In this document: positions 8,244-17,382 of the stretch, piece after piece
How the letters are laid out: every line of letters starts with the position of its first letter
How positions within the stretch are numbered: position 1 is the first letter of the stretch
Assembly: GCF_004634195.1 (NCBI RefSeq)
Contig: NZ_SKBP01000001.1
Location: 558,001 to 622,000 of the forward strand
From: Flavobacterium salilacus subsp. salilacus
GTDB lineage: Bacteria > Bacteroidota > Bacteroidia > Flavobacteriales > Flavobacteriaceae
Reading direction: 5' to 3'
Length of the DNA stretch: 64,000 bases
Notes under the pieces: model-generated
The model's input: the letters and a program-made list of their open reading frames with translations, nothing else
What the model was told of the DNA's origin: nothing
The model's database searches: none
Program-made: the position numbers and the translations under genes

Positions 8244-9410
8244 ATGAAAAAAGTATTATATATATCAGCCCTTTCGCTTGTTTTATTTTCATGTGGCGAA
8301 AAAGAAGGAAAAGTGAATGTTGATGAGGTTATAGAATCTAAAGACCTTACCAAAATTAAAGAATCGCGCAATGTAATACACAGCGAATATGAGAAACTGG
8401 CTGCCGACCTTGCGCGTCTTGATGCTGCTATAGACTCGCTTGACCCTAATAAAAAGTTGCCTTTAGTACAATCTTTAATTATAAAAGATACTGCCTTTAC
8501 CCACTATATCGAAATACAGGGTAATGTAGATACTAAGCAGAATATTATAATATACCCTGAAATGTCCGGAGTATTACAACAACTTAATGTAAAAGCAGGT
8601 CAGAAAGTAGCAAAAGGACAAGTTCTGGCTATTATAGATGATGGCGGAATCGGGTCGCAAGTAGCACAGGCAAAAGCACAACTTTCATTAGCGCAAACTA
8701 CTTTTGACAGGCAAAAAAGACTTTGGGATCAAAAAATAGGTTCGGAAATGCAGTTCCTGGAAGCACAAACCAATTTAAAAAGTCAGCAAAAAGTTGTAGC
8801 GCAACTACAGTCGCAACAGGAAAAAACAATTATAAAAGCACCTTTTAGCGGAACTATAGATGAAGTAATGACTGAAAGAGGCAAAGTAGTAAGCCCGGGG
8901 CAAGACCTCTTCCGTATAGTAAGCCTTAAAGATATGTATGTTAGCGCCACAGTTCCGGAAACTTATCTTGAGCAGGTAAAACTTGGTGCTGATGTAAATG
9001 TATATATCCAGTCAATAGGAAAAACATATAAAGGAAAAGTACGCCAGGTAGGTAATTTCATCAACCCAAACAACAGAAGTTTCGGTATAGAGGTAGCATT
9101 ACCAAACCCTGAAAACCTGCTTCGTCCTAACCAGGTAGCTACACTAAAAATAGAAGACTATACAAACAAAAAATCATTACTGGTGCCCGAAAATATTGTT
9201 CAGCAAAAAGGCAACGGAAGACTTGTAGTATATACCGTTGGAAAGCAAGAAGGTAAAAAAGAACTTGTAGCGGTAGAGAATGAAATAAAAACAGGCTACA
9301 CATCAGGAGCTTATGTAGAAATAAAATCAGGACTGAAAGAGGGTGACGAGGTTATAACCGAAGGTGCAAAGGCTGTAGAAAACGGTACTGAGATAAAAGT
9401 TATCAAATAA
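8244..9410 (+). CDS. RND efflux periplasmic adaptor (membrane-fusion protein)
   Basis: A 388-residue lipoprotein: the signal peptide ends in the lipobox LFSC near residue 17. A biotinyl-lipoyl-like domain is seen twice as halves (VLQQLNVKAGQKVAKGQVLAII and IIKAPFSGTIDEV), split by a coiled-coil hairpin (AKAQLSLAQTTFDRQKRLW), followed by beta-barrel and membrane-proximal domains. It would link the RND pump to the TolC-like channel. It lies 18 bases after the channel gene and 27 bases before the pump gene. Confidence 0.94.
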   Translation: MKKVLYISALSLVLFSCGEKEGKVNVDEVIESKDLTKIKESRNVIHSEYEKLAADLARLDAAIDSLDPNKKLPLVQSLIIKDTAFTHYIEIQGNVDTKQNIIIYPEMSGVLQQLNVKAGQKVAKGQVLAIIDDGGIGSQVAQAKAQLSLAQTTFDRQKRLWDQKIGSEMQFLEAQTNLKSQQKVVAQLQSQQEKTIIKAPFSGTIDEVMTERGKVVSPGQDLFRIVSLKDMYVSATVPETYLEQVKLGADVNVYIQSIGKTYKGKVRQVGNFINPNNRSFGIEVALPNPENLLRPNQVATLKIEDYTNKKSLLVPENIVQQKGNGRLVVYTVGKQEGKKELVAVENEIKTGYTSGAYVEIKSGLKEGDEVITEGAKAVENGTEIKVIK

Positions 9411-9437
9411 AAAAACAACTCATAAAACCAATATATA

Positions 9438-12400
9438 ATGAGTAACAAAATAGAAAAAAGTTTCGGTATATCTACCTGGGCAATAAACAATAAAATGACG
9501 GTATATGTTATTACCGCCATACTGCTCTTTGGGGGACTTATTACCTACTACTCGATGCCTCGGGAGAGTTTTCCCGAAATTATCGAGACTAAAATATATG
9601 TGAGCTCTATAAACCCCGGTAACTCGGCGGTAGATGTAGAAAAGCTGATTACAAAACCACTCGAAGAAGAGTTTAATAATATATCGGGAGTTACTGAAAT
9701 AACATCGAATACACTGGAAGACTATTCGATGATATTAGTAGAATTTGACGAAGATATAAGCGTTCAGGATGCCAAGCAAAAGGTAAAAGACGAAGTAGAT
9801 AAAGTAAAGGCAGATACTGAATGGCCTACTACAGATGGCGGAGCAAAAGTAGAACCTAATATTTTTGACCTTAACATTGCTGAGGAAACGCCTATACTTA
9901 ATATTAACCTTACAGGCGATTTTACTTCTGAAAAACTGAAAGAGTATGCAGAGTATCTTGAAGATCGTATAGAGCGCCTGCCTCAAATTAAAGAAGCTGC
10001 CATTCGTGGTGCCGAAGAAAAAGAGGTAGAAATAGCTGTAGATATGTATAAAATGGCTGCTGCCATGGTAAGCTTTGACGATATTATAAACGCGATAAAG
10101 TTTGAAAACAAAACAGTATCGGGTGGTAATGTAACACGAAACGGTATTAATAAAAACATAAGAGTAATAGGTGAAATTGATGAACCATCGCAACTGGAAA
10201 ACATCATTGTAAAAAAACAAGACGGTAATGTATATCTTAAAGACATTGCCACAATTACCTTTAAAGAAAAAGAAAGAACCACGTATGCCAGAGAGTACGG
10301 AGAGCCTGTAGTAATGCTCGACATTAAAAAACGTAGTGGTAAAAACATGGTTGAGGCAGTAGATGGCGTTAGAGCGATTATTGCAAAAGCACAGGACGAT
10401 TATTTCCCGAAAGGGCTTAAAATTACGTATGCCAACGACCAGTCTTCACGTACTATTGCACAGGTTGACGACCTTGTAAACAACATCATCTTCGGGGTAC
10501 TGCTTGTGGTTATTGTATTAATGTTTTTCCTTGGTTTAAGAAATGCGCTGTTTGTGGGTATTGCCATACCGCTATCCATGTTCATGTCATATATGATACT
10601 GGGAGCAATGGGCATTACATTAAATACTATGGTACTTTTCGCCTTAGTAATGGGGCTTGGTATGCTGGTAGATAATGGTATTGTGGTAGTAGAAAACGTG
10701 TACTCGCTCATGAGTCAGGGCATGTCGCGCAAGCAGGCAGCCATAGAAGGTATTGGCGAAATTGCATGGCCCATTATAGCCTCTACCGCTACTACACTAG
10801 CCGCATTTTTCCCGTTAGGGCTATGGCCGGGCACTATGGGTAAATTCATGATATACTTCCCCATGACGCTCTCTATAGTATTAGGCTCTTCACTATTTGT
10901 GGCATTGGTTATTAACGCCATGCTTACTGCTGACTTTATGAAGCTGAAAGAAAATGAAATGTCCCGCAAAAAAATGGTGCGATTAAGCCTTATCATTGGC
11001 GGTATCGGTTTAATAGCCCTTATCGGAGGAATAAGTACCGGCTCCGGAGCATTAAAAGGAATGGGCAACCTGATGCTTTTCTTTGTAATAATGCTTTGGG
11101 TATATAAATTTTTCCTTGTTAAAAGAATGGAGCGTTTTCAAAATAACGGGCTTGTTTGGCTGGAAAACAAGTATAGAGATTTTCTTCAATATGCTTTAGG
11201 AGGAATAAAACCGAGACTTTTCTTTATCGGTACTTTTGCTCTGCTTATACTTTCATTTTTCGCCGTAGGAATGCGTGAGCCAAAAACACTGTTTTTCCCT
11301 GAAAATGAACCTAACCAAATTATGGTTTATATCGAATTTCCCGAAGGGACTGACATTGACAAAACCAATGCATTTACAAAAATAATAGAAGAAAAAGTAT
11401 ATGCTGTTGCCCATAAATACATTGAAGATGGCGAAAACTACATGATAGAAAGTGCCATAGCTCAGGTAGGGCAAGGAGCAGGTAACCCGCAAACGGACAG
11501 TGGCTCTGAGAGTGAAATGCCACATCGCGGAAAGGTAACCCTAACAATGCGCGAGTTTAAATATCGTAAAGGTGTAAAGAGTACCTCTGTTATGGAAGAA
11601 ATCCGCAAAGCAGTACAGGGTTACGCAGGCGTATCGGTAGTTGTAGAGAAAGATGCGGCGGGACCTCCGGCAGGATATCCTGTAAACATTGAAATTAAAG
11701 GAGAGGATTATGACGAAATGCTTGCTCAGGCGTATAAACTGCGCGACTTTATAAACGAGAAAAATATTCCCGGTATTGAGGAGCTTAAAATAGATGTAAA
11801 CAAGCAAAAACCGGGTGTAGATGTTACTGTAGATATCAACAAGGCGGGAGAACTGGGCATTACATCGGGCAAGGTAGGAGAAACTTTGCGCAGAGCTATA
11901 TATGGCGAAAAAGCATCTACCTACAAAGAAGGTAAGGATGATTATGAAATTAATGTAAGGCTCGAAGAAGAGCAGCGAAATAATAATAGTATATTGTATA
12001 ATCAGCCTGTTACTTTCAGAGATCAGGCAACAGGTCAACTGGTACAAGTCCCTATTTCTGCCATAACCACTTCCGAAAACACCGTTACTTTTAACATGAT
12101 TAAAAGAAAAAACCTTAAAAGGGTTATCACAGTATATTCTAACGTAGTAAGTGGTTATAACGGTAATGAGATTGTAGAGAAAATAAAGAGCGAACTTACC
12201 AATTACAAAATGCCCGGCGAGATAAACTATGCCTTTACAGGAGAGCAGGAAGAACAATCTAAAAATATGGGGTTCCTGGTAAAAGCCCTGCTTATAGCAC
12301 TGGGAGGTATTGTATTGATACTTGTGGCACAATTTAACTCAGTATCTAAACCTGTAATTATTATGGTTTCGGTACTGTTGAGTTTTGGAGGTGTATTTTG

Positions 12401-12893
12401 GGGAATGGCTATATCGGGTGACGATTTTGTAATTATCATGACCATGATGGGTATTATATCGCTCGCGGGTATTGTAGTAAATAATGCCATTGTGCTTATT
12501 GACTATACGCAGTTGCTTATAGATCGTAAACTTGCCGAAAAAGGGCTTGAAGATAAAGCATTACTTACAAAAGAAGAATATCGTGAACTTATTGTAGAAG
12601 GAGGACGCTCACGCTTAAGACCGGTATTGCTTACCGCAATTACTACAATACTGGGACTTATACCGCTGGCAATAGGGCTTAATATTGACTTCTTTAGTCT
12701 GTTTATTGAATATAACCCTAAAATTTATTTAGGCGGAGATAACGTAATCTTTTGGGGGCCGCTGGCTAAAACAGTAATTTACGGACTTATTTTTGCCACT
12801 TTCTTAACACTGGTAATTGTACCGGTAATGTTCTTTATGCTTCAAAAGATAAAGATCCGATTAAAGAAGAATCCTGATAATGTTACCACATAA
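9438..12893 (+). CDS. RND-family efflux pump (HAE1-like)
   Basis: An 1151-residue inner-membrane transporter with two porter regions and about twelve membrane segments. Motifs include MPRESFPEI after the first membrane segment and VDNGIVVVENVY in TM4. It is about 100 residues longer than AcrB because of an inserted hydrophobic segment in the middle (SRKKMVRLSLIIGGIG on) and one near the end. The proton-relay residues differ from AcrB: the second TM4 aspartate is asparagine (D412-N413) and the TM10 lysine position is asparagine (N1015). Last gene of the operon; a terminator follows at 12935. Confidence 0.94.
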   Translation: MSNKIEKSFGISTWAINNKMTVYVITAILLFGGLITYYSMPRESFPEIIETKIYVSSINPGNSAVDVEKLITKPLEEEFNNISGVTEITSNTLEDYSMILVEFDEDISVQDAKQKVKDEVDKVKADTEWPTTDGGAKVEPNIFDLNIAEETPILNINLTGDFTSEKLKEYAEYLEDRIERLPQIKEAAIRGAEEKEVEIAVDMYKMAAAMVSFDDIINAIKFENKTVSGGNVTRNGINKNIRVIGEIDEPSQLENIIVKKQDGNVYLKDIATITFKEKERTTYAREYGEPVVMLDIKKRSGKNMVEAVDGVRAIIAKAQDDYFPKGLKITYANDQSSRTIAQVDDLVNNIIFGVLLVVIVLMFFLGLRNALFVGIAIPLSMFMSYMILGAMGITLNTMVLFALVMGLGMLVDNGIVVVENVYSLMSQGMSRKQAAIEGIGEIAWPIIASTATTLAAFFPLGLWPGTMGKFMIYFPMTLSIVLGSSLFVALVINAMLTADFMKLKENEMSRKKMVRLSLIIGGIGLIALIGGISTGSGALKGMGNLMLFFVIMLWVYKFFLVKRMERFQNNGLVWLENKYRDFLQYALGGIKPRLFFIGTFALLILSFFAVGMREPKTLFFPENEPNQIMVYIEFPEGTDIDKTNAFTKIIEEKVYAVAHKYIEDGENYMIESAIAQVGQGAGNPQTDSGSESEMPHRGKVTLTMREFKYRKGVKSTSVMEEIRKAVQGYAGVSVVVEKDAAGPPAGYPVNIEIKGEDYDEMLAQAYKLRDFINEKNIPGIEELKIDVNKQKPGVDVTVDINKAGELGITSGKVGETLRRAIYGEKASTYKEGKDDYEINVRLEEEQRNNNSILYNQPVTFRDQATGQLVQVPISAITTSENTVTFNMIKRKNLKRVITVYSNVVSGYNGNEIVEKIKSELTNYKMPGEINYAFTGEQEEQSKNMGFLVKALLIALGGIVLILVAQFNSVSKPVIIMVSVLLSFGGVFWGMAISGDDFVIIMTMMGIISLAGIVVNNAIVLIDYTQLLIDRKLAEKGLEDKALLTKEEYRELIVEGGRSRLRPVLLTAITTILGLIPLAIGLNIDFFSLFIEYNPKIYLGGDNVIFWGPLAKTVIYGLIFATFLTLVIVPVMFFMLQKIKIRLKKNPDNVTT

Positions 12894-12934
12894 CAAATAT
12901 TATCATTAAAAATTAAGCAGGTTATTATTAATAT

Positions 12935-12972
12935 AAAAACTCCCGGTCGCTTTTGCAATCGGGAGTTTTTTA
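12935..12972 (+). terminator. Rho-independent terminator of the efflux operon
   Basis: An 11-bp stem AAAAACTCCCG (12935-12945) with CGGGAGTTTTT (12960-12970), followed by T; it begins about 40 bases after the RND stop codon. Confidence 0.9.
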
Positions 12973-13261
12973 TGACATTTATCAATCGGAATTTCCTGTT
13001 TAACGACAAAATAAACCGATATAAACCATCTGAAAACCCTTATGGATACCAATTATCATACATCATTACAAAAACAATATTAACCATTGAAAAACAGCAT
13101 CTTAACATCAAAAATAAATCATACTATTCTGAAAAAATATATAGACAAAGTATAGACAAGGGTATTTTATAGCAATTTACTATGTAATGATTTTATAAAT
13201 TGCACTCGGTAATGCCCCCCTTTACCATCTTTATATCGCCCCCAAATTAACCTAAAAAAAT
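12973..13261. other. intergenic stretch without a supported gene
   Basis: An AT-rich stretch between the efflux terminator and the 127-residue hypothetical gene. A 66-codon open frame covers part of it but has no promoter, signal peptide or family likeness and begins inside the terminator tail, so it is not called. A short C-run lies near 13213. Confidence 0.6.
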
Positions 13262-13645
13262 ATGTCTGCCTTACTGGATCGTATTTTATTTCGTATCGGT
13301 ATTTTAAAACGATTTCTTTTAATTTTATTCAAGCGTAAAAAAGAAATTAAGCTGGTACATTTTAATTATGCATGTGACAGAGATAGCAACGATACCGTTA
13401 TTATCCGCTACAACTTTGAAAATGTTTTATGGTATGAGTTTAATGACCAAAAAACATTTGAGAAAAGACAAGTAATATGTCGCCCGGATAATGGCGAGAA
13501 AGAATTACAGCTAACAGTGCGGGGATTGTATAATAAAAACAATTATACCGTAGTATTACAACCCAATAAAGTGAGCATTTTGGGCATGGTTAATTGTAAA
13601 AACCGAAACAGGATAATTTACGACCATGCAAAAATAAAGTCTTAA
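13262..13645 (+). CDS. hypothetical protein, 127 residues
   Basis: Starts MSALLDRILFRIGILKRFLLI, an amphipathic and basic hydrophobic segment that may be a membrane anchor, then a predicted beta-rich domain (DTVIIRYNFENVLWYEF, NYTVVLQPNKVSILGMV). No known motif is recognised. It stands alone between the efflux operon and a tRNA gene. The clear first ATG, sensible amino-acid composition and lack of competing frames support it as a real gene; its role cannot be stated. Confidence 0.6.
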   Translation: MSALLDRILFRIGILKRFLLILFKRKKEIKLVHFNYACDRDSNDTVIIRYNFENVLWYEFNDQKTFEKRQVICRPDNGEKELQLTVRGLYNKNNYTVVLQPNKVSILGMVNCKNRNRIIYDHAKIKS

Positions 13646-13808
13646 TTTTAGCCTGGAAACTCTCTAAAATCGAAACCTCAATCAATCTTTAATTTTTTGT
13701 GCATTTGTATATCAATACCTTACAAAATATTATTACAGGCATAAAAAATATATTCAAAAATCACTTGCACTAACCAAAAATTAGTAGTAATATTGCAACC
13801 TCAAAAGC

Positions 13809-13882
13809 GGTCCTATAGCTCAGTTGGTTAGAGCACCTGACTCATAATCAGGTGGTCCCTGGTTCGAGCCCAGGTGGGACCA
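13809..13882 (+). tRNA. tRNA with CAU anticodon (Ile2-type or Met)
   Basis: A 74-base cloverleaf: acceptor GGTCCTA pairs with TGGGACC, D-arm AGCTCAGTTGGTTAGAGC, anticodon stem CCTGA/TCAGG around CTCATAA (anticodon CAU), T-arm CCTGGTTCGAGCCCAGG, discriminator A; no CCA is encoded. The T-arm and acceptor look like tRNA-Ile, so a lysidine-modified tRNA-Ile2 reading AUA is more likely than elongator Met, but this cannot be settled by eye. Confidence 0.95.
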
Positions 13883-13893
13883 CAACTAAATGT

Positions 13894-13930
13894 AAAAGCT
13901 TTGAAAGATAAAACTTTCAAAGCTTTTTTT
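13894..13930 (+). terminator. Rho-independent terminator after the tRNA
   Basis: A 14-bp stem (13894-13907 with 13914-13927) built on AAAGCTTTGAAAG and its complement, ending in a T-run; 12 bases after the tRNA. Confidence 0.88.
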
Positions 13931-14082
13931 ATTTATACTCAAAATCTATTTAATTAGCCTAAAACTCTTTAAGCCTAAAATAGTACAATTAAATTGTATT
14001 TACTACGGCTTTGTTTAAAGCAGAAATGATTTACCTCTGTTCTAAAACCAAAATCAATTTTATAATATTATCCTACACCAAA

Positions 14083-14114
14083 CTAAAAAAGGCTGTAAAA
14101 AAATTACAGCCTTT
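14083..14114 (-). terminator. terminator of the YwqK-like gene
   Basis: An 11-bp inverted repeat AAAGGCTGTAA (14088-14098) and TTACAGCCTTT (14104-14114). On the minus strand it is followed by more T, 20 bases after the stop codon of the gene at 14135. Confidence 0.85.
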
Positions 14115-14134
14115 CAAATAACAAGAAAATTCTA

Positions 14135-14488
14135 TTATTTATTAACTACTACAGCCTCTCTGGACCACCTTTTAATATCGGCAATCCTGCTGTCAGTGTA
14201 ATCTACTTCACTAAGTGTCGCATCACTCCAAAAGAACCACTTTCCGGTTTTTACACCATTAGCATATTCTCCTATAGATTGTTTTGTACCATTTTCGTTA
14301 AAAGCCACCCATTTTCCGTGCAGCTTACCATCTTTATAAAAGCCTTGTTGTTTTATATTACCATTGTCGTAATAATATGTTGCTTTTACCATTTGGCTTT
14401 CTATCTCATATTTTGGCTTTATTTCCTGTGCTGATAGCATACCAGCCGACAGCATTAATGCTGCAATAATTATCTTTTTCATATCCAT
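14135..14488 (-). CDS. secreted MORN-repeat / YwqK-family protein
   Basis: A 117-residue protein with a signal peptide (LMLSAGMLSAQ) and MORN-like repeats: YYYDNGNIKQQGFYKDGKLHGKW, seen here as shorter blocks (YDNGN, GFYKDGKLHGKW, GEYANGVKTGKWFFW). Such repeats occur in the YwqK group, labelled antitoxin in databases on thin evidence; in Bacteroidetes these are common secreted proteins of unknown role. There is no toxin partner beside it. Two in-frame ATGs (MDMKK) are both possible starts. It has its own -7 element and terminator. Confidence 0.82.
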   Translation of the reverse strand: MDMKKIIIAALMLSAGMLSAQEIKPKYEIESQMVKATYYYDNGNIKQQGFYKDGKLHGKWVAFNENGTKQSIGEYANGVKTGKWFFWSDATLSEVDYTDSRIADIKRWSREAVVVNK

Positions 14489-14516
14489 TCGTGTTTAGTT
14501 TTTTAATAACCTATTA

Positions 14517-14524
14517 CAAAGATA
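14517..14524 (-). promoter_or_regulatory. candidate -7 element for the YwqK-like gene
   Basis: Minus-strand TATCTTTG, exact match to TAnnTTTG, about 28 bases before the start codon. No -33 element seen at the right distance. Confidence 0.5.
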
Positions 14525-14547
14525 TGAAATTAATTTACATTAAAAAT

Positions 14548-14569
14548 ACAATTTAGTAACAATTTAGTA
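14548..14569. repeat. 11-bp tandem repeat, two copies
   Basis: ACAATTTAGTA occurs twice in a row (14548-14558 and 14559-14569), just upstream of the YwqK promoter element. It may be a regulator site or a chance tandem in AT-rich DNA. Confidence 0.6.
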
Positions 14570-14631
14570 ACATTAAAATTTATTTGGTTATTATGAAATA
14601 ACTCAAAACAAAGATGTCGGGCTAATCAGCT

Positions 14632-15624
14632 TTATTTCAGCAAATTATCCAGAAGCTCCGTAATAGCAGGCTCAGAAGGTCTTGGCGCATTAGCTTTTAC
14701 TACATTGCCTTTAGGGTCTATCAATATAAATCTTGGTATTGATATTACATCATAAGCCTGAATAAAATCCGACTCCCAATCCTTATCCGCAATAAGCTGT
14801 ATTCCGCCCAACGAATTCTCCTTTACCATTTGTTCCCATTTTTCGTGATCCTTTTGCTTATCTATCGATATACTTACAAAAGCAATATTTTTGTCTTTAT
14901 ACTTTTCTTCCAATTCCTGTAAATGCGGTATTTCCTTACGGCACGGGGCGCACCATGTAGCCCAAACATCTATATACACATATTTACCTTTCAGGTCGCT
15001 AAGAGCGGTAGTGCCTCCGTTATGATTCTCATAGGTAAACTGAGGCGAAGGCTTGTCTTCGAGCTTATTGGCATTGGATTGTTTACGGATTTCTATGGGC
15101 AGCATTTGCTTTTCAGAATATTTTAAAATAGAACCTATAGTGTTCTTAAACATAAAGTTATACTCACTCCTCTTGAGTCTTTCTTCAAAATCTGCAATAA
15201 GCTTATCTATATCTTTACTTATAGCTTCTTTTTCGCCACTATCCTCATATTTCTTCATTAAGGTTTGCCTCCCCCTTGCATAATCTGCCAAAAAATTATT
15301 TTCATCAGCGCCCTTACCGGTATATTTAATTGTTTCAATAAAATTATCACCATTCGCAGTAATGGTAATGTCTGAATCGTTACCCAAATACATATTGATT
15401 TCCTTATCACCATAATGCAGCGTAAACATACCCAAACCTTGTTGCAGCTTGCCCGAAAACTCTCCTCCCTTGTTCAAAACATAGGATTTGTTCCAACTTC
15501 CCGGTTGCTTTTTAACCACTATAGAGTCAGCCATGCTGTTTTTAATTACTCCTTTAAAGTTCTGAATTTCCGATTGCGCATATACACCCGTACAAGCCAG
15601 CAATAACCATAGTGCTTTTTTCAT
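14632..15624 (-). CDS. TlpA-like thioredoxin-fold protein (DUF-type N-terminus)
   Basis: A 330-residue periplasmic protein with a signal peptide (LLLACTGVYAQ), an N-terminal beta-rich domain of about 130 residues and a helical linker found in Bacteroidetes redoxins, then a C-terminal TlpA/ResA-like thioredoxin domain with the active site WATWCAPCRKEIPHL near residues 220-234 and the cis-proline segment ISIPRFILIDPKGNVV. It likely reduces or isomerises disulfides in the periplasm. It is a close paralogue of the next gene upstream, from which it is 25 bases apart. Confidence 0.9.
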   Translation of the reverse strand: MKKALWLLLACTGVYAQSEIQNFKGVIKNSMADSIVVKKQPGSWNKSYVLNKGGEFSGKLQQGLGMFTLHYGDKEINMYLGNDSDITITANGDNFIETIKYTGKGADENNFLADYARGRQTLMKKYEDSGEKEAISKDIDKLIADFEERLKRSEYNFMFKNTIGSILKYSEKQMLPIEIRKQSNANKLEDKPSPQFTYENHNGGTTALSDLKGKYVYIDVWATWCAPCRKEIPHLQELEEKYKDKNIAFVSISIDKQKDHEKWEQMVKENSLGGIQLIADKDWESDFIQAYDVISIPRFILIDPKGNVVKANAPRPSEPAITELLDNLLK

Positions 15625-15649
15625 TTGAATTAAATAGTATAAAAATCGT

Positions 15650-16639
15650 TTATTTTAAAAGTTTGTCAAGTAATTCCTGTAATGCAGGGTCAGAGGGGCG
15701 GGCAGCATCAGAGTGCACTACATTACCCTTAGGATCTATCAGTAAAAAACGCGGTATGGAGTGAATTTCATAAGCAGCAATAAAGTCCGACTTCCAGTCT
15801 TTATCGGCAATAAGCTGTACACCGCCCAATGCTTCTTTTTCTACAAATTTCTTCCATTTATCATGGTCTTTTTCTTTATCTACAGAGATGCTTACAAACA
15901 CTATGTCCTTATCATGGTATTTTTTTTCTATTTCCTGCAAATGAGGTATCTCTTTACGGCAAGGGCCACACCATGTTGCCCAAACATCTATATACACATA
16001 TTTACCCCTCAGGTCCTTAAGGTTGGTAATACCTCCATTATAATTTTCGTAAGCAAAAAGTGGCGATGGCTTACCTTTCATTTTCTGAGCATCTTGTGCC
16101 CGCTTTGCTATAGCTTCCAGTTGCTTCTGCTCTTGGGTAAGCACATTTATCATAAGGTTTTTAAACGTCTCGTTTATTGCAGGATTCTCCAGTGCCGAGC
16201 GTAACTCTTTTGTCCGCTCTCCCACTATTTTCTGGGCTGCTCCCGGTTCGTTAGGCAAATCATCAAGGCTTTTCCGGAACTCTTTATCGGCAAGCAGTTT
16301 TTTAGTCAGAAAATTGTTTTCGGCTGCCCCCTCACCTGTAAACTGTAAGGTTTCAAGGAATTTGCCCCCGGTTACTGTCATGGCAAGATTATAGCTGTTA
16401 TCCAGGTACAGCACGCTATATTCTTTTCCATCATATATTTGATATAAACCGGCATTTATGGGAAAAGCTTCTTTAAAGTGCCCCTGTTTATGAGCTTTAA
16501 TAACTTTCTGCATTGATTTGGAGCGTATAACCAGCGAATCGCTGTTGGGGTTTTGTATTACGGCAGAGAACGTAAACTCGTCCGTTTGGGCATAAATACT
16601 GCCAACTGCAAGCAATAATATGATAAGTAAATTTTTCAT
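15650..16639 (-). CDS. TlpA-like thioredoxin-fold protein, paralogue
   Basis: A 329-residue protein with the same layout as its downstream neighbour: signal peptide (LAVGSIYAQ), N-terminal domain ending near YTGKG-like FTGEGAAENNFL, helical linker, and a TlpA-like domain with active site WATWCGPCRKEIPHL and SIPRFLLIDPKGNVV. The active site has CGPC where the neighbour has CAPC. Together they are a tandem duplication. A TAAATTTG element lies only five bases before its start codon, so the message may be nearly leaderless, or the match is chance. Confidence 0.9.
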   Translation of the reverse strand: MKNLLIILLLAVGSIYAQTDEFTFSAVIQNPNSDSLVIRSKSMQKVIKAHKQGHFKEAFPINAGLYQIYDGKEYSVLYLDNSYNLAMTVTGGKFLETLQFTGEGAAENNFLTKKLLADKEFRKSLDDLPNEPGAAQKIVGERTKELRSALENPAINETFKNLMINVLTQEQKQLEAIAKRAQDAQKMKGKPSPLFAYENYNGGITNLKDLRGKYVYIDVWATWCGPCRKEIPHLQEIEKKYHDKDIVFVSISVDKEKDHDKWKKFVEKEALGGVQLIADKDWKSDFIAAYEIHSIPRFLLIDPKGNVVHSDAARPSDPALQELLDKLLK

Positions 16640-16744
16640 ATCGCAAATTTAATAACTGTAAAAATAGAGTTTTTAAACTTTTTAACTTACTTGCAACCGT
16701 TAAAAAAGACTATAACTAACCAAAACCCTTTTTTAGATTATACA

Positions 16745-17305
16745 ATGAAGAAAAACATTTTAATAACCTTACTTGGTGCACTGGCACTGCTATCTTGCGG
16801 GCAAGGTAAAGAAAAAACCCAAACCGTAAGAGTAAAACAATTATATACCATAGAAATCCCTGATTTCCTTAGCGAAGCAAAGTACCTTGACAAAGAAGCT
16901 TCGTTACAATACCAAAACTTAGTAAAAGAGGTATATATAGTAGTGCTTGACGAACCTAAAGAAGTACTGGAAAAAACAATTGCGGATAATGGACTTGAGG
17001 ATTATTATACCCTTGACATAAACGGGTATGCCAGCCTACTGACAGACAGTATGGAAGAGTCAGTAGCTTTTGACAGCATCCCTGTGTTACAACCCGAAAA
17101 AATAAATGGACTTAATTCGCAAATCTTAAATTTTACAGGTAAAATAGAGGGTGTTCATATCTACTGGAAACTTGCCTATATAGAAGGCAGAAACAACTAC
17201 TATCAGGTAATGACATGGACGCTTGCCAGCAGGAAAGAAGAATATCAGAATATAATGGATGCTATGGTAAATTCATTTAAAGAGATTGACAAACATAAAA
17301 AATAA
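16745..17305 (+). CDS. lipoprotein of unknown function
   Basis: A 186-residue product starting MKKNILITLLGALALLSCGQG: a lipoprotein signal with lipobox LLSC. An open frame begins 18 codons earlier, but the lipoprotein signal fixes the start at 16745. The rest is a soluble alpha/beta-looking domain (IEIPDFLSEAKYLDKEASLQY, and near the end NNYYQVMTWTLASRKEEY) like that of proteins predicted to be involved in stress or outer-membrane upkeep (PsbP-like fold); this is not certain. It is divergent from the thioredoxin pair and followed by aspS. Confidence 0.8.
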   Translation: MKKNILITLLGALALLSCGQGKEKTQTVRVKQLYTIEIPDFLSEAKYLDKEASLQYQNLVKEVYIVVLDEPKEVLEKTIADNGLEDYYTLDINGYASLLTDSMEESVAFDSIPVLQPEKINGLNSQILNFTGKIEGVHIYWKLAYIEGRNNYYQVMTWTLASRKEEYQNIMDAMVNSFKEIDKHKK

Positions 17306-17355
17306 GCCCGCACAAATATTTAAATGCATAAGTAAGCATAATACGTAATAGTTGC

Positions 17356-17363
17356 TAAATTTG
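17356..17363 (+). promoter_or_regulatory. -7 promoter element of aspS
   Basis: TAAATTTG, exact consensus, 20 bases before the ATG at 17383. It supports the start at 17383 rather than the in-frame TTG at 17374. Confidence 0.6.
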
Positions 17364-17382
17364 CACTCTAAAATTGAACACA

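Noticed and set aside
11541..12332. Long (263-codon) antisense frame within the RND gene
   Set aside because: It is a shadow of a strongly supported gene; composition rich in F, Y, C and I is typical of antisense translation.
12972..13172. 66-codon plus-strand open frame after the efflux terminator
   Set aside because: It starts within the terminator tail, has no promoter, signal or recognisable likeness, and AT-rich DNA gives such frames by chance.
14135..14488. YwqK-like protein as half of a toxin-antitoxin pair
   Set aside because: It is secreted, stands alone, and has no toxin-like partner; the antitoxin label of this repeat family rests on little evidence.
16644..16651. TAAATTTG as promoter of the thioredoxin pair
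   Set aside because: It lies five bases before the start codon, which would give an almost leaderless message; noted in the gene entry but not called as a feature.
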